A stretch of 64,000 nucleotides of DNA from Archegozetes longisetosus. Its lineage: Eukaryota; Arthropoda; Arachnida; Sarcoptiformes; Trhypochthoniidae. This document shows positions 1 through 12,199 of the stretch, piece by piece. Every line of letters begins with the position of its first letter. Position 1 is the stretch's first letter. The position numbers and the translations under genes are program-made. The notes below the pieces were generated by a model. That model ran no database searches. It worked only from the letters and a program-made list of their open reading frames with translations, and was not told where the DNA came from. Location of the stretch: assembly GCA_018873245.2 (NCBI GenBank), contig JAEMBT020000005.1, positions 12,508,001-12,572,000 on the forward strand, in the 5' to 3' direction.

Positions 1-707
1 AACTTTTATACTAGACATTCTTTGACAGACAAAATATTTGTCATTCAATTTTAAGCTCGAGTTGCAATTGTTTTAAGAGCTATGCTTCAGACTAGTCCTT
101 TATATACTTTTTGGGCCACATTCAACCCTAAATTTATTCATGTTTTTCTTGTAATAAATCACTATTACTTCTTCAGTGATTCAAATAATTATTAAAGCTT
201 TTCTGTTTTACTTCAAGTCTTGTTTCGTACAATTGATGTGTTATTTAGAAATCTGATAACAAAACATTAGAACTTTTTTTTATGTCATGTTTATCTTAAC
301 TAACTTTCGACTCCGTCCTTATTATGTTAAAAAAAATTAGATTTTAGTGTTGATCCAATTCCTAATCAAGTCAAACTAATCAAACTGAATTTTGGAGACT
401 GTACTATATAATAGTATTTGAGCATGAGACAAGTTGATCAAAAACACTGCAATTACAAGCTTCAAAATAGATTACCTTTCATTATGTAATATAATTAAGT
501 GAGTAAACAATATTACTCTCATCTCAGTGTCATTTTATCTCAATTTTGTTGTAATCTTTCCATCAGTACAATATTTTTTCAAAGGCTAAACTTGTTAACA
601 ACCAATTTGTAGATGTTTATAATTTGAAAGCCGCGTTAGCTTTCTACTTTAATCTTCAAAGTGATAGAAAGTATTTTTCACCCTATACCTACACTAAAGT
701 TTACAAA
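1..707. other. AT-rich intergenic, no gene seen
   Basis: No reading frame with coding character on either strand and no clear repeat was found. It is the upstream flank of the secreted-protein gene that starts at 798. Confidence 0.5.
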
Positions 708-717
708 TATATAAATA
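708..717 (+). promoter_or_regulatory. probable TATA box of the 798 gene
   Basis: TATATAAATA lies about 85 bp before the ATG at 798, which suits a core promoter with a short 5' UTR. It is AT-rich sequence, so a chance match is possible. Confidence 0.35.
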
Positions 718-797
718 TGAGACTTTCAAAACAAAAGTATTAATCATTTGAAAGTCTTGTATTTTCGTCTCTAAACATTGTTTAGTTCTCAGAGAAA

Positions 798-1740
798 ATG
801 AAACTATTGTTGAAATCATTAGTGATCTGTATAGTGATTAAGTTTAGCTACAATTTTGAAACTTCGCCTAACACAAAGAACTTTATTAGTAAAAATATTG
901 AATTGATGCCGGCTCAAACTTCACAAATGAAGTAAGTTTTATGAAAGATGATGTGATTAGGTTAGTTGCGCTAATTATTTTTCATTTTCAGTGGCAACAA
1001 ATTCTCTCACGCATTTGCGCGTAACTACTATTTAAGTGAGAGTTCTCAGGAAGACTTCCCAACTTTCCAAAATAGCTTTAATGGAAACTTGAATCGACAA
1101 AATCATTTTCAACCATCATATTCTTATTTTTATAATTCTAATGATGGTGTCAATTTGAAAGGTGGTTACGAGAGCGAGGAGAGTGCTTTGGATGACGTTT
1201 TTGATGATGATTTGGACAACATTAACAATGATAATGAAGTAAAAGCTGACGTAAAAGTATTTAAGTGATTAAAACAAAATTTGCTTTTATTTAAATGAAT
1301 TTTTTCTACTTATTTCAAAATAGATAAGACCTAAATTTTCAACTGAAAGTCAACCAAATAACATTAAACTCCAAAATAAGACCGAATTTAACACTTATAA
1401 CATTAATGGAGAACAAAATCAAGATTATTTTAGGAAAGCTATCGGAGATAAAGATCTCAAATCTAGTCTAAAAGGTTACGTTTTGGATGAAAATGCAAGC
1501 GAAAAATGCCCGAAACGAAAGGTTGTTTTGGTACCAGTACCACAAAAATGTGATCATCATAGCAGCAAAGGATATCAACACTGGCCATCGGAAACTTTTA
1601 CGACTACTTCTACTACTACTATGCCTCCAACTATGAAACCAGGAATAGAAGGACTTTTCGAAAACAATGGTAAAAATTTAGATATGGATAAAATGAAACA
1701 AATAGCAAAAATGATAGAAATGTTGGAAACTATGGACTAA
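798..1740 (+). CDS. secreted low-complexity protein, three exons
   Basis: Three exons join in phase: 798-931, 992-1256 and 1324-1740 (introns 60 and 67 bp, donors GTAAGT and GTATTT), giving 271 residues. Residues 1-20 (MKLLLKSLVICIVIKFSYNF) are a signal peptide. The mature part is rich in Asn, Asp, Ser and Glu, with an acidic stretch ending exon 2 (DDVFDDDLDN). Exon 3 carries two Cys in CPKRKVV...PQKC and then a Thr-rich run (TTTSTTTMPP), and it ends in a Met/Lys-rich helix. No domain is recognised. An AATAAA signal is at 1876-1881. It is probably an extracellular or cuticle/salivary type protein, but that is only inferred from composition. The two introns at plausible sites with kept phase make it a real gene rather than chance. 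Confidence 0.7.
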
Positions 1741-1881
1741 TGTTTTGTTGCATAGCAATTTTAGCAAATCAGTTAATCATATGTAGCTTTTTCTAGGTCT
1801 TAAATTAATTTTCACACTAATTTTCAACTGAGATCATTGAAGCCACTCATTTGTTTAATTTAGTTCTAAAGATTAAATAAA

Positions 1882-2289
1882 ACTTGTTTTTTCAACGAAT
1901 AGTTGCGTTTGTATTTGTCTTTAAATATTCTAGTTGATTTTTATTGACAGTTTAAATTACTGTTAAATTGACTGCTTCCAATAAAATGAGAGACTTCAAC
2001 GAGTGTGTGCTACGTTGCTATCCTCTCTCCTTTTAAAATTCATGAGAGTGTCAGGTACTTGGTACGAGAAATTTTGTGTTCAAGTCGTTTTAAGTTTAAA
2101 ATTGCACTTAGAGGAGATATTTCCAAAGTTTATATCTTAGTCAGAGTCAAGCATTAATTTCATGTTAAATATATAATTATATAAGATAACGTCAATTAAA
2201 TAATTTGAATATATTATAGAAAATAATCACTTGCTTTGTGTTTAGTAATCTATCTTAATTTTAATCTACACTTATCCCAAATGTGTCAA
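1882..2289. other. intergenic, nothing recognised
   Basis: AT-rich spacer after the poly(A) signal of the 798 gene. I see no gene, repeat or RNA. Confidence 0.4.
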
Positions 2290-3580
2290 AAATTTAGTTA
2301 TACACCAGCGTCATCTCAGATTATTCACACTGAATGCAGTTCTTTGCCAAAATACTCCAGAGTTCTTTGGTGATGACTATACTGACTCTATTTTATAGAA
2401 CGGCTTGAGCTATGGAGTGACTCGTAACGACTTGCCAACTTTTTATAATTAAAGTACAAAAACTGCTGAAAAGTCTAATAAGATTATAAATCCTGATGTT
2501 ATAAAATTTCAATTTTTTCTAACAAGAAGTTTTTCTTTGTTAGCTCCAATATTACAGAACAAATCTCTCAAAAGGAATTCTATATTTCAAAAGTTCTTGA
2601 ATGTAGGGATACTTTAGACAAGAACAGTCTTAATATGGTTCGTTTGAAAGGCTTGACAGTTTCTCTATTTCAATTATGAATATTTGGAAACAATAAGCCC
2701 AACAAACATTTCTATCGGATTAGTAGAGATGAATAAGATTGAACTTTTCTGAGGTATTAATGAATCGGATAGTAGTAGTTTATGTCTGCTCATAAATTTC
2801 AGTCAAACGAATCATAAATACAAATCTGCAACTTATTCATCAGAAAATTTCTTCTTATTGTATATTAAGGTTGGAAATAATGAAGCATATTATATTGAAA
2901 ATCTCACAACAATCGTTTATCAGAAGAGGGTGGATGTGAATACTAGGGGTGGTTTTATTTCAAACTGAAGTTCACTCAATTTACTTCTATTACAGTTTTT
3001 TGATAGAAGTTTGAGAATAAAAGTGAGAGAGTCATTCATTAGGAAAACAATAGGAAGAATAACTGTATTCATACTAATGAACCAATCTTATTTTCAATAA
3101 AACTGTTAGTATTAATACAACATTGATTTGATTAATCTTTAATCAAAGTAAATGACATTTAAGTGTTTTTTTGAGTTGTGATAAACTTGTGATTACAGAA
3201 ACAATAGGTGCTTCAATTTCTACAAAACCATCAGCACTTCAATCTACATAAGCTATAAATTAACAACTCAAGGAAGCTCTCAGCTATTTTTTATGAATAA
3301 TAATAGTAGTGGCTATGATTGCACTTTAAGCTATTATTGTCTTTATTACGTTTTAAATTTAAAAATTAGAGTTATAAGAAATGCATTAAATATTTGAATG
3401 ATTTCTAGTGTATAAGAAATATTCAGAAAAACATACTAAAATAAGTAAATAGAAAAAAAAAGAAAAACTTAAAAAAAATGCTGAGAAAGCTAATGAAAAT
3501 GATGCTCAAGTTGAAAATGAACTCTTAAATCAAAAGATAGAGACTGAGATAAGAGAAGTGTCGTATTAGTCTCAAACTTA
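2290..3580 (+). pseudogene. decayed membrane-protein-like gene
   Basis: Discontinuous coding-like stretches lie on the plus strand. About 2692-2967 has roughly 90 codons of normal composition (ending SNXXSL-type after VYQKRVDVNTRGGF) with one internal TGA. About 3290-3350 reads as a hydrophobic segment. About 3463-3568 reads as a charged tail (KKNAEKANENDAQVENELL) ending in TAG. Order and character (ectodomain, membrane segment, charged tail) resemble a single-pass receptor-like protein, but stops and frame changes break it. It could be a relative of the intact-looking membrane protein gene at 7417; I could not align them with confidence. Confidence 0.3.
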
Positions 3581-4359
3581 AAGACCCGATCCTTTTAAAA
3601 AATACAATTTCAATTCTAGGTATAAAATTCAAAGGAGTATTAAATGAATCTGATATACGGCTCATTTATATATAAGTCTTACAATACCTCATTAAAAATG
3701 TTTTGAAAAAGTTGAAGCTTTTCACACGTTTACACGTTATATTAAGGATCAAATAAATCAACTTTAGAATCAGTCAAATGAATGAAAATCAATTTTCTCT
3801 AATTATTTTGTTAAAAATCAAATTTAAGTTTAGCTTTTAACTTGTTTATGTTTATCAGTTTCATCAAAAAAGTTCAATTTTCCAAAAGAAATATTTGATG
3901 TTTACTGATATCAAAAAACATTTTTCTTAATAAAGAAAAAATAAAACAAATAGTTGTGAACTGAGCACATAATCTATTTTAAGCGTGGATTCACACGAAT
4001 GCTTGTCTTACATGATAAGTAACTAGATAGAAGTCAACTTTCAGATTACTCTTACGCTTAAAATATTTAAAGTTATCTAAATAATAAATTATGTTCTTAC
4101 GGCAAGAAAAAAACTTTTAGTACAAGAAGCTTCACGTAAAAGTAGTTCAAAAGTAGTTCTCTAAAAATGAACTAAATTTTCAGTTATATGGAATCTAAGA
4201 AACTTTAATGATACTTAATGATGGGTGTGTTCACTGAAAACTATCCATTTCTATGGTGCTAAAAATCACATAATTATGGTCTACCGTACCATCCATGCAG
4301 TGAATAACCAGTTTTTGACTTATTTCCAAGTTCGTTACCAGAAATTGTCAGTGACCTAT
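3581..4359. other. intergenic, nothing recognised
   Basis: AT-rich spacer without coding character or visible repeats. Confidence 0.4.
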
Positions 4360-4367
4360 TATAAAAA
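4360..4367 (+). promoter_or_regulatory. probable TATA box of the 4470 gene
   Basis: TATAAAAA lies about 110 bp upstream of the ATG at 4470. Spacing is compatible with a transcription start near 4390. Unproven in AT-rich DNA. Confidence 0.35.
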
Positions 4368-4469
4368 GACCTTATTTATTCAAGAAACCTATTTTAACAT
4401 ATCAAATGTCTTGTAAATTTGTCATTGAATTTGTTGGATATGATTTCTGTTTTTGAAAATTAGTCAAAA

Positions 4470-6333
4470 ATGGATAGATCTTTATGTTTTGTGTTGTTTG
4501 GATTGATTTTATTGACAAATGTCAGTTTTGGATATGATTTATATCAAGCTACAAACGGAGATCTACTGAAAGGTGTTTTATTGGGAGCTTTGCTCGCGAG
4601 TCAAAAGCATCCTAATATAGTTAATTATATGCCGCTTCCTTATTATGCGTAAGTGCTATGCTACTGTTCTGAAGTTTTCTTTCTTAGATTTTACTTGACA
4701 GGATAAAATTCTGAATAAAGTCTCATTATCATTTAAAGGCTAAATTGCTGGTAGTATTGTTTTAGACCAAACTAATACTTAAATGTAGATTTTGGATAGC
4801 ATCCAATAGACTTTTTATTAATTTAAAATTACTCGCGCTTAATGCAAAAAGTCTTAAAATTGTACTGTATGATAGTTCAAGATATTTGTATAATATAAAA
4901 GGTTTTGTGTTATTTATGTGCATTTCAGTTTAAAGCTTAAGCTTACGTATTAAATTGTGTCAATAGTTTATAGTCATCAAACAATAGCTCTAGTTCTATG
5001 TTAATTCCCAACTTTATACCTAATTTTTGACTTGACATATGATTTGAAGCCCAGACTTTATATAAGATTATATACTTTTAATTAAAATTAAATTAGACTC
5101 TAAAATAGAAAAATGATCTTGACGATCGTTTATAAGAGTTAAGTGTGAAATTGTGGATTGACACAGAATTTGTAGTTATTGAGAGTGATTGACAACAATG
5201 CGACACTAGAACTAAGCTAATTCATTGACTTGATCTTTTTATTACCTAATTTGGTATTATTTTGCAAATCGCACTTATATTTGAATTTAATTGTTTTCAA
5301 GTTTCAAATTGTGCAATACCATCCTAATTTTAAGTTTAAGATATCTTTCAAATACACTCTAAACTGTGCTTAACTATTATTTTAAAGCATTGTTAGTGAG
5401 TGTGATTTGCACTAAACCAATGATTTAGGAACTACCTTTTACGGCTCACCAGTGGGCCAAGACCTGAAAAGCTTCGAAAACCTAAACATTTAGGAATACA
5501 TTATAACAAATTACTTATGTGAGCCTTCTTGTTTATAATATAGATTCAAGTGAGGTTTTAAAGTACGTTCTATGCCATTAAACAAAGACTTTTAAATAGA
5601 AAATTTCCTGTTTTTAATCTTTTTGTAACACTTTTTCGGCAGCAATTATATGACACATCCTTCACATGATAATTATATGCATAATAATCAAGTAATGCAA
5701 GAAGTTGAATATAAAGAGCAACCAACAACTCATATGAGTGATCATCAAGAGGATTCATTGTCAGATCAATCAGAGACCATATCAGAAGCAGTCCCAACAA
5801 CATCGCCGATAACTGAAACCACATATTCCCCAACACCTAAATCGACAACAGCCCCATCATTGGATACACTACATCAACAGTTAGGGCTTCCAGCTAATAG
5901 TGTGATTGTTATGTTAATGCCATCACACTTAGATCAAGGACAACAACTTGTGTTCAACAAAGAACCTGAACATATGATCGGACAGAATGGACAAACTATC
6001 GAACAGATCAATAGTAACTATAATCTCAGGACCAATGCCATTAAAGTTGGAACAAGACAATTAAACTCAAGAGGATGGAAACCAGGTCTCTATCCTTTTC
6101 TTAGTATTCGATAAATAAAAAGAATTTCTAAAAATTATCTTTTAATCGAAGTCTACTTTTGCGTAGTTTAGCTCTTGTTAGATGAATTTAGTTTGAATTT
6201 GAAATAACTTTAAATTTGATTCCTAGTGCCAATAGCGGTGACAACTACTCCTGAGAGTGAAGTAAGAAACCCATACAATAGGCCTTATATCGAGAAATCT
6301 CAGTTTGGTCTGAGAAACAACGTCAATTCATAA
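4470..6333 (+). CDS. secreted Thr/Ser-rich protein with alternative 3' ends
   Basis: Exon 1 is 4470-4648 and begins with a clear signal peptide (MDRSLCFVLFGLILLTNVSF). The donor GCGTAAGT leaves phase 2, and exon 2 starts at 5643 after a pyrimidine tract and AG. Exon 2 is rich in His, Gln and Ser, then Thr/Pro (TTSPITETTYSPTPKSTTAP), then a hydrophobic patch (NSVIVMLMPSH). Two 3' ends are possible. Read-through stops at 6112-6114, overlapped by an AATAAA at 6114-6119 (216 residues). Splicing from 6085 to 6227 keeps frame and adds a 35-codon exon to 6333 (242 residues), followed by AATAAA at 6419. The donor GTCTCT is weak, but the last exon has good coding composition. No family recognised; secretion is the only supported property. 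Confidence 0.62.
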
Positions 6334-6425
6334 AAATTGATCACAAATTTAGTTCATATAACTTGTTCAATAATTAACCTACGGATGCAATATATACAAG
6401 AAATATGTTGTTCTGTAAAAATAAA

Positions 6426-7383
6426 ATCATTATAAACTACAATTTTTAATTTAACATTTGTTTCTTTTCAATGATACCACATTGAAATCACATAAACACG
6501 CACTTATCATAAATTAAATGTAATAAAAATACTTTTTTAAATTTTGCTTCAAACTTATTCAAATCTTTAAATAGATCTGCATCATCTTGACTTCAATCAA
6601 AACTTCTTAGCTTTTAACTACATCTAAACACTTAACACTTGTGGTCATCAAATCTCTTAACTCTTTTCGATTGTTCTCATAATAATTGATTTGGTTGGTT
6701 CGATCAAAACAGAACCTCATTCATAATTGATATCATCTTTGAACAGATTCAAGTAATGGAATAACTAATTATGACATTGGACGCAAAAGTTTGTGACTCT
6801 GTTTAATGATCCATCACTTCCTTCAACAATGATTAGTCTAAAAATAGAACTGAAAAGTTTACAAATAATTAACGGAGGATCTATTTAAATTATTTGGTCC
6901 TAATAATAGTAATGTTTCAATTGTATTGTGTTGACAGCGTAACACTACTTTACGATAACTACCATTATTGTTATCGATTTTATAAATGTTTTCCGAAAGA
7001 TATGATTGTGACCAAAATTTGACATTTCTATAAGAGATAAGTGTTGGACTTTTAAACAGAGTTTGCGAGAAAAGAACGGTTTTACATGCTTTTTAGTTGA
7101 AATTAAATTTTTATATATAATTTTCATTAGAAGAATATTAAGGTCAATGTTGTCGTTCAATACAAAATTAATTGTTGGACAAACGCTTTATCTTTGAAGT
7201 TTGCTAATCAAATTTTTACAATTTGACTTACTTTCAGATATTTTAATAAATGTGATAATGCTTTTTGAGTTCAATTTCTACATAACTAATAAATATCGCG
7301 CGCAAACTACTGTTATGAACCAAAAATTTTTTTCTCGAAGTTCAAGTAAACAGAAACCGTTAAACTATTTCAACTTAAAACTT
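6426..7383. other. intergenic, nothing recognised
   Basis: AT-rich spacer. The stretch 7283-7350 resembles 13577-13640 (shared core around GTTATGARCCAWAAA), which hints at an old dispersed repeat just before the next gene. Confidence 0.35.
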
Positions 7384-7416
7384 ATGAACAAAAGTAACCA
7401 TCCAAAAAACCAAAGA

Positions 7417-8640
7417 ATGTATACGGTTTGGTATTGCTTATTAGTTGCTTCAGTACTGATTCATAATTTATTTTGTGACGAAAATCGACAAATATTTTGT
7501 GAGAGCAACCATTTCGATTCCATTCATTGGAACGGTTTCCAATATGTCTTCACTCGAAATATCAACAAAAGTCTATCGCATTACTGGGTCACTTCTTATG
7601 ATAAGAATACAAAATCTATTGCGAACATAACTTATTCCTTGGTTGACTGTGAGTTCCATAAAGAAATATATTGATCGCATTATAGTCAACTTTAATCCTT
7701 TAAAACTAAAGCTTTAAATTGAACTCATATTTCGAACATAGCTGAAGGCCAGGTTCTTCAAGGTGGATATTACATTCCAAGAGATACTAATCCAAAATGC
7801 GATCTAGAAGCTGATGATTGCAATGAAAAGCAAAAATTAAAGTCAATTGAAATCCGATTTTCGTATGACATTAATTCCGGATCACAAAATTTTTATTTTG
7901 ATTGTAGAAATGAAACTAACTTTTTTTAAAATAGTAAGAAACTGTCAAATTCCCTATAAATCAGATGGAAATAAATTATGGCCAAACAGTTTCCTAACTA
8001 ATGGACAGACTCACAAGCCGATGGCGTTTTGGCCAAAAAAAGCTCTTATTTCTGTATATATTTAATGCCATCACATCACAAAGCGATGCGGTTTTGGCTA
8101 CAAATACACTACTGAGCAAGAATTGGACGTATTCTTGGAATTATGCTTCAATTGCAGGATTCAATAGAATGCTCTTCACTTCTGCATTTTGGTGGATAAA
8201 AACCGATAAGATTTATGTGATCGCAGAAGGAAGAGAAGGGCAGAGAAATGGATTGGTCTACGTTTTTAACGAAAAATATCTTAAGCATCCTTTTATAGCA
8301 ACTGTTAGTTTTATTCTTAGTGTCAGATAGTTTTCATAGAATTTGTTATTAGCTTCTTTTTTAATTGATAGGGTATTAATGTCGTCAATCTATTTGGTTG
8401 CGATGAAAGTCAAAGAACTACTGCTGAAAGTACTAGTACAACAAGAAAAACCGAACGATCACAAGCATCAAGACATTTATTACTTCCGAGAATAGTCATT
8501 ATTGTTATTGAAATTATAATAATTGGAGTTCTTTTCGGTTATGTTTTTGTAGCAATTCGTCATCACTCAAAAGATGTAAGTCCTTCATTCATATTTGACT
8601 TAGTCAAATAATTAATTCAAAATTAATTTAGCATTACTAG
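7417..8640 (+). CDS. single-pass type I membrane protein, two frame slips
   Basis: Exon 1 7417-7648 starts with a hydrophobic signal (MYTVWYCLLVASVLIHNLF); an in-frame ATG at 7384 would add 11 residues. The donor GTGAGT leads to exon 2, 7742-8303. Exon 3 8372-8575 carries a Thr/Ser-rich linker and one membrane segment (IVIIVIEIIIIGVLFGYVFV) followed by a short basic tail. A last mini-exon 8632-8640 (HY then TAG) is possible. The ectodomain has Cys pairs, several N-glycosylation sequons and a Trp/Tyr-rich end (SKNWTYSWNYASIAGFNRM). Within exon 2 the coding frame shifts at a T run near 7919-7925 and at an A run near 8034-8040. Dropping one base at each restores one frame and makes the exon phase fit. 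So this is either a gene with assembly errors or a recent pseudogene. Family unknown. Confidence 0.5.
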
Positions 8641-9207
8641 ATAGTTTTTAAGATGAACCCACAAGTACTTCAACACAATAATTAGATTTATTTCATCGAT
8701 ACTTTAACTTTTTGATACTTAGTCAAATTTTGCTGTTAACCTATGTTAAAACACAATTCTAATATACCGTTAACAGTTTCATTAACTTTTACTTCAATTT
8801 AATTGTTTTGCGAGTGCAGTATTGTAGAGATATTCATTGTTTGATGACTTAATGTATTCATCAATTTTTACATAATTCAAGTTTATCTTTTAGTTTAAAC
8901 AAGAGTCATTTATATAAAGCTTTTATTTTAAACATTCACTAAAATCAACTTATCAAATAGTATTTTTAAGTGTCAAGTTTTATTATTAAACGTAAAATAA
9001 AAGAATGTGGTTGAAGCATCTATAAAAAGTTCAACTTGTCCATTTGCCATTTTACTTATAACGTCTAATGTTATTTTCCTAACACCTATTCTCACCTTCT
9101 CAATAAGTTAATCAAGCGTTTTTAGTGATAAAGCTGATGGAAAATGCCTTAGCTGTAGCCTTTGTCTTTCAAAACAAAGTTTTTGTAAGTTTTTAAACCC
9201 AATTCTA
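8641..9207. other. intergenic, nothing recognised
   Basis: AT-rich spacer between the membrane-protein gene and the Tc1 remnant; no feature found. Confidence 0.4.
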
Positions 9208-9498
9208 TAGCTATTTGGAGTTGTGTTACTTCTTATGGTTTAAGGCTGATTCATAGAATTAATAGAAATTTCAATCAATATAAGTATATTGATGCTACGG
9301 AGGTATTAGTTCAACCTTATCTGAATGAATTGTTTGAAAACAATTACAATTTCAATTAAGATAGATCTCCAATTCACACAACAAGTATTTGTGAGGAATG
9401 GTTTGAACAAAATATGCCACAAAATAACATATTTTCCTGCAAAGTCTTCTAACATGAATATTATAGAAGACATATGGTATTTGATGAAAAGAAGCTAA
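9208..9498 (+). pseudogene. Tc1-type transposase C-terminal remnant
   Basis: In three frames the region reads as the catalytic end of a Tc1/mariner DDE transposase. It has a WSCVTSYGLR block like the family's WGGIS motif, then an acidic residue before SPIHTTSICEEWFEQN (family: D.A..H....WF), then FPAKSSNMNIIEDIWYLMKR (family: WPAKSPDLNIIENIW..LK). A TAA and at least one frameshift break it, and no terminal repeats were identified. It is a dead fragment. Confidence 0.7.
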
Positions 9499-10265
9499 GT
9501 AGTCAACTCTATGAAAACTCGAATGTAATTAACCTGTAAACAAGAAGGGAGTTGTACTAAATATTGAAGCTATAAATATAGAATTAATAGTTTTTAAAAT
9601 CTATTTTCTACTGTCTAAAACTATTGCAACAATTAAGTAATCGTTTTTAAACTAAAAATAAAATTAATTCAATATTATGAAAAGTTAAATGAGTCGTAAT
9701 AAGTGATTTTTGTGTAAATAAAAGCAAAACTTTTCTTTTTAACTTTTATTAACTTACGAAATCTATCCCTTATGCATCCGTTCATTTATTGGCTTAACTT
9801 TGTTCTCAAACTCTCAAATTAAACACTACTTTTTGAACCAACTTCGAGAAAACGTTAGAGAAAATGAAAAATAATATAATAAAAGTCAAAGCGAAAAGTG
9901 ATGTAACTGCATACGTAACCAGATATTACTAAGTTATCAGTTCTCATCAAAACTTAGTCATTCATAAGAAAAGAGCTATTTAGTGAACACAGTTTATTCA
10001 TGTATCAATAATATATTTTTAACTCTTATAAAACTGATTTTTTAATTTTTTCTTTTAAATTTATCTTTTACTTATTTGAAATGTTTTGCTTGTTTTACAA
10101 CTTCATATCTATTGAACTTTAATGCATATTTTTGATTAGTATTTTAACCCTAACTTTTCGTATACACTGTTTAGTTACCGTAAATTTTTCAAATAAAGCT
10201 TCATTTGGAAAGCTAAAGTTAAGGAAACTGTTACCTAAAATGTGTGCAAAATTTTAATAGATATA
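9499..10265. other. intergenic, nothing recognised
   Basis: AT-rich spacer without coding character. Confidence 0.4.
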
Positions 10266-10393
10266 GAGCTGTATCCTGAGTTCTGTCTTAAGCTCGATCT
10301 CGACTTAAGTTAGACTTGAAAATACAAATTTCAATAGCACTGAGTCTAACTTTCATCGAGATCGAGCTTAAAACAGAACTCAGAATACGGCTC
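10266..10393. repeat. 128-bp palindromic element
   Basis: Two arms of about 51 bp are near-perfect reverse complements (GAGCYGTATYCTGAGTTCTG...AGTTAGACT) around a ~26-bp loop. The arms are flanked by ATA on both sides, consistent with a short target duplication. This is a foldback MITE; no coding capacity. Confidence 0.8.
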
Positions 10394-11375
10394 ATAAGGT
10401 TGTAATTACAGCAAAATATTTTAAATACGGAAAAGGTAAATTCAAGCAGAACTAATCTAAAAAAAGTTTAAAAGAGTTAAAAATTGATTATCGAAGCTTT
10501 ATGTGAATCGTACTCAATAAATAATTCTTTTATTATAAATGATTAATTTTTAATAAATACCATAACTTAGTGATATCTCATTAGAAGTGTAGTTATATTG
10601 TTTCTCAATATTGACTTTAAATAAGTAATGTTTAAGGCATTGCTAAATATGAATTTGCCTCTGTATTACTTGTTATTTGCTTAAAATTTTGCTTTAATTT
10701 AAATTTATTTTCTAATTGAGCGCCTTATTAGACCAGTCAATAACCTAACACATTATTAATTATTGATTGACGCTATTTTTGTGGATCACTTCATGAATTA
10801 AGTTTTTCTTAACTGCTTTTTCATAACGGCAGTACATAGAAAAGGGAGCAAAATTCTCTAATATTTGGGATACAATTTGTGGATAAATGCATAATCTCAA
10901 TGCCCCAATTATGTTTCATTCAATTATATTTTCTCTAACGTACATTTTTCAGCTCAAGTCATATATATTCCAATGTATGTTCATGTATAGATTACTATCA
11001 AGTTGTGGCTATTTGTGAATAAAACCCGAACGAATGAATTATTGCTATGAATATTCAAAAACCCTCTGAACATTCAAAAGTTTTGAATTTAGTTTGAAAT
11101 TTGTATTAGAACTTTGTAAGTATGATTATGAACAGCATTAAAAGAAGAACAGACTAATATACATATAAAATCATTCACATTAAGTAAAATGAAATTCTAA
11201 CTAACACTTAATTTTTGAATTGAAATATCAAATTTTAGCATAGTATGATAGTCTAAATATTTGAATCAGTTCCCCCAGCAAATAAATATACCAGTTTGTG
11301 AATTAAATAGTCGCAAATCCTATTAATTCTACTAATAGTAGACGTAAGTTCGCCAAACTTCTGTCACACAAAGTA
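10394..11375. other. intergenic, nothing recognised
   Basis: AT-rich spacer; no gene or clear repeat. Confidence 0.4.
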
Positions 11376-11787
11376 TTAGGGTTTTGCTTATGTAATGCGG
11401 TTTTTGTTAGTAAAATTGCACCGGTCGCCCGAATTCAGGGTTGTCTTTGACACTGAAGTCGTTGTTTCAGAAGCGCGAAAACTATCGCTGACACTGACTC
11501 ACACTCAGAGCTTTGCGACCATATGTGACCCGAATGTGTTGTGCGGCTTCGGTAGCATTTGATCCCCGATCAAATTCATACAACAAACAATGTCTTATGT
11601 AAGTCTTAGTCGGAAACTCTTCAGTCATTTTGGACACAATTTATTTAAAGATTATTTGCCAATAATTTAAGTTTAGATATCATTCTTTTGGACGACTTTC
11701 CAAAAACATTTGTAAACAATTGATTACTGATTCAAAATTGACCTCAAACATAACGTTGAAAACCGCATTACATAAGCAAAACCCTAA
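11376..11787. mobile_element. 412-bp MITE with ~30-bp inverted ends and TA duplication
   Basis: The ends are inverted copies starting TTAGGGTTTTGCTTATGTAA and match for about 30 bp. Both sides are flanked by TA (11374-11375 and 11788-11789). The core is clearly richer in G+C than its surroundings and has no transposase frame. The TA duplication fits a non-autonomous Tc1/mariner-superfamily element. Confidence 0.8.
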
Positions 11788-12197
11788 TACAATCATGAAA
11801 TAATAAAACTTGCACTTGAAAAGGAGTGCATTTTAGAGTTTAAATTTTAGTATAAAACAGTTAAAGAAACCAAACTAAACACAACTTTTTCTATAAAATA
11901 TTAGTCATTATTGAGTTCTCTTCAAGCTAAAACATTATTTCTCTTATAAACTTTAAAAAAATTTTATAACTGATTTTGGTTAGTCAGTGTTTTTGTATGA
12001 GGATAGGATTAAAGATGAACACTCAGTAAAATCATGTACGACTTTAATTGTTTCATAATTGTACAACATAAGCTTAATCAGATGATAAAGTCTCAATAAT
12101 ATTTGATCTGTAGATAAAAAGTTATAAATATTGTTTTGATGACGCACTGAAAATTCTTCACAGAAATGTTTCAACGGGTATACATTGAACAGAGATA
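11788..12197. other. intergenic between two MITEs
   Basis: No gene is supported. A weak minus-strand frame at 11980-12174 resembles one at 21333-21527 (both contain YETxK.xHxF); both lie next to copies of the same mariner family, so they may be old repeat sequence. Confidence 0.3.
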
Positions 12198-12199
12198 TA

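Noticed and set aside
7900..7935. A ~30-bp intron explaining the first frame change in the 7417 gene
   Set aside because: Shorter than the smallest credible intron here (47 bp); a one-base slip in the T run explains it better.
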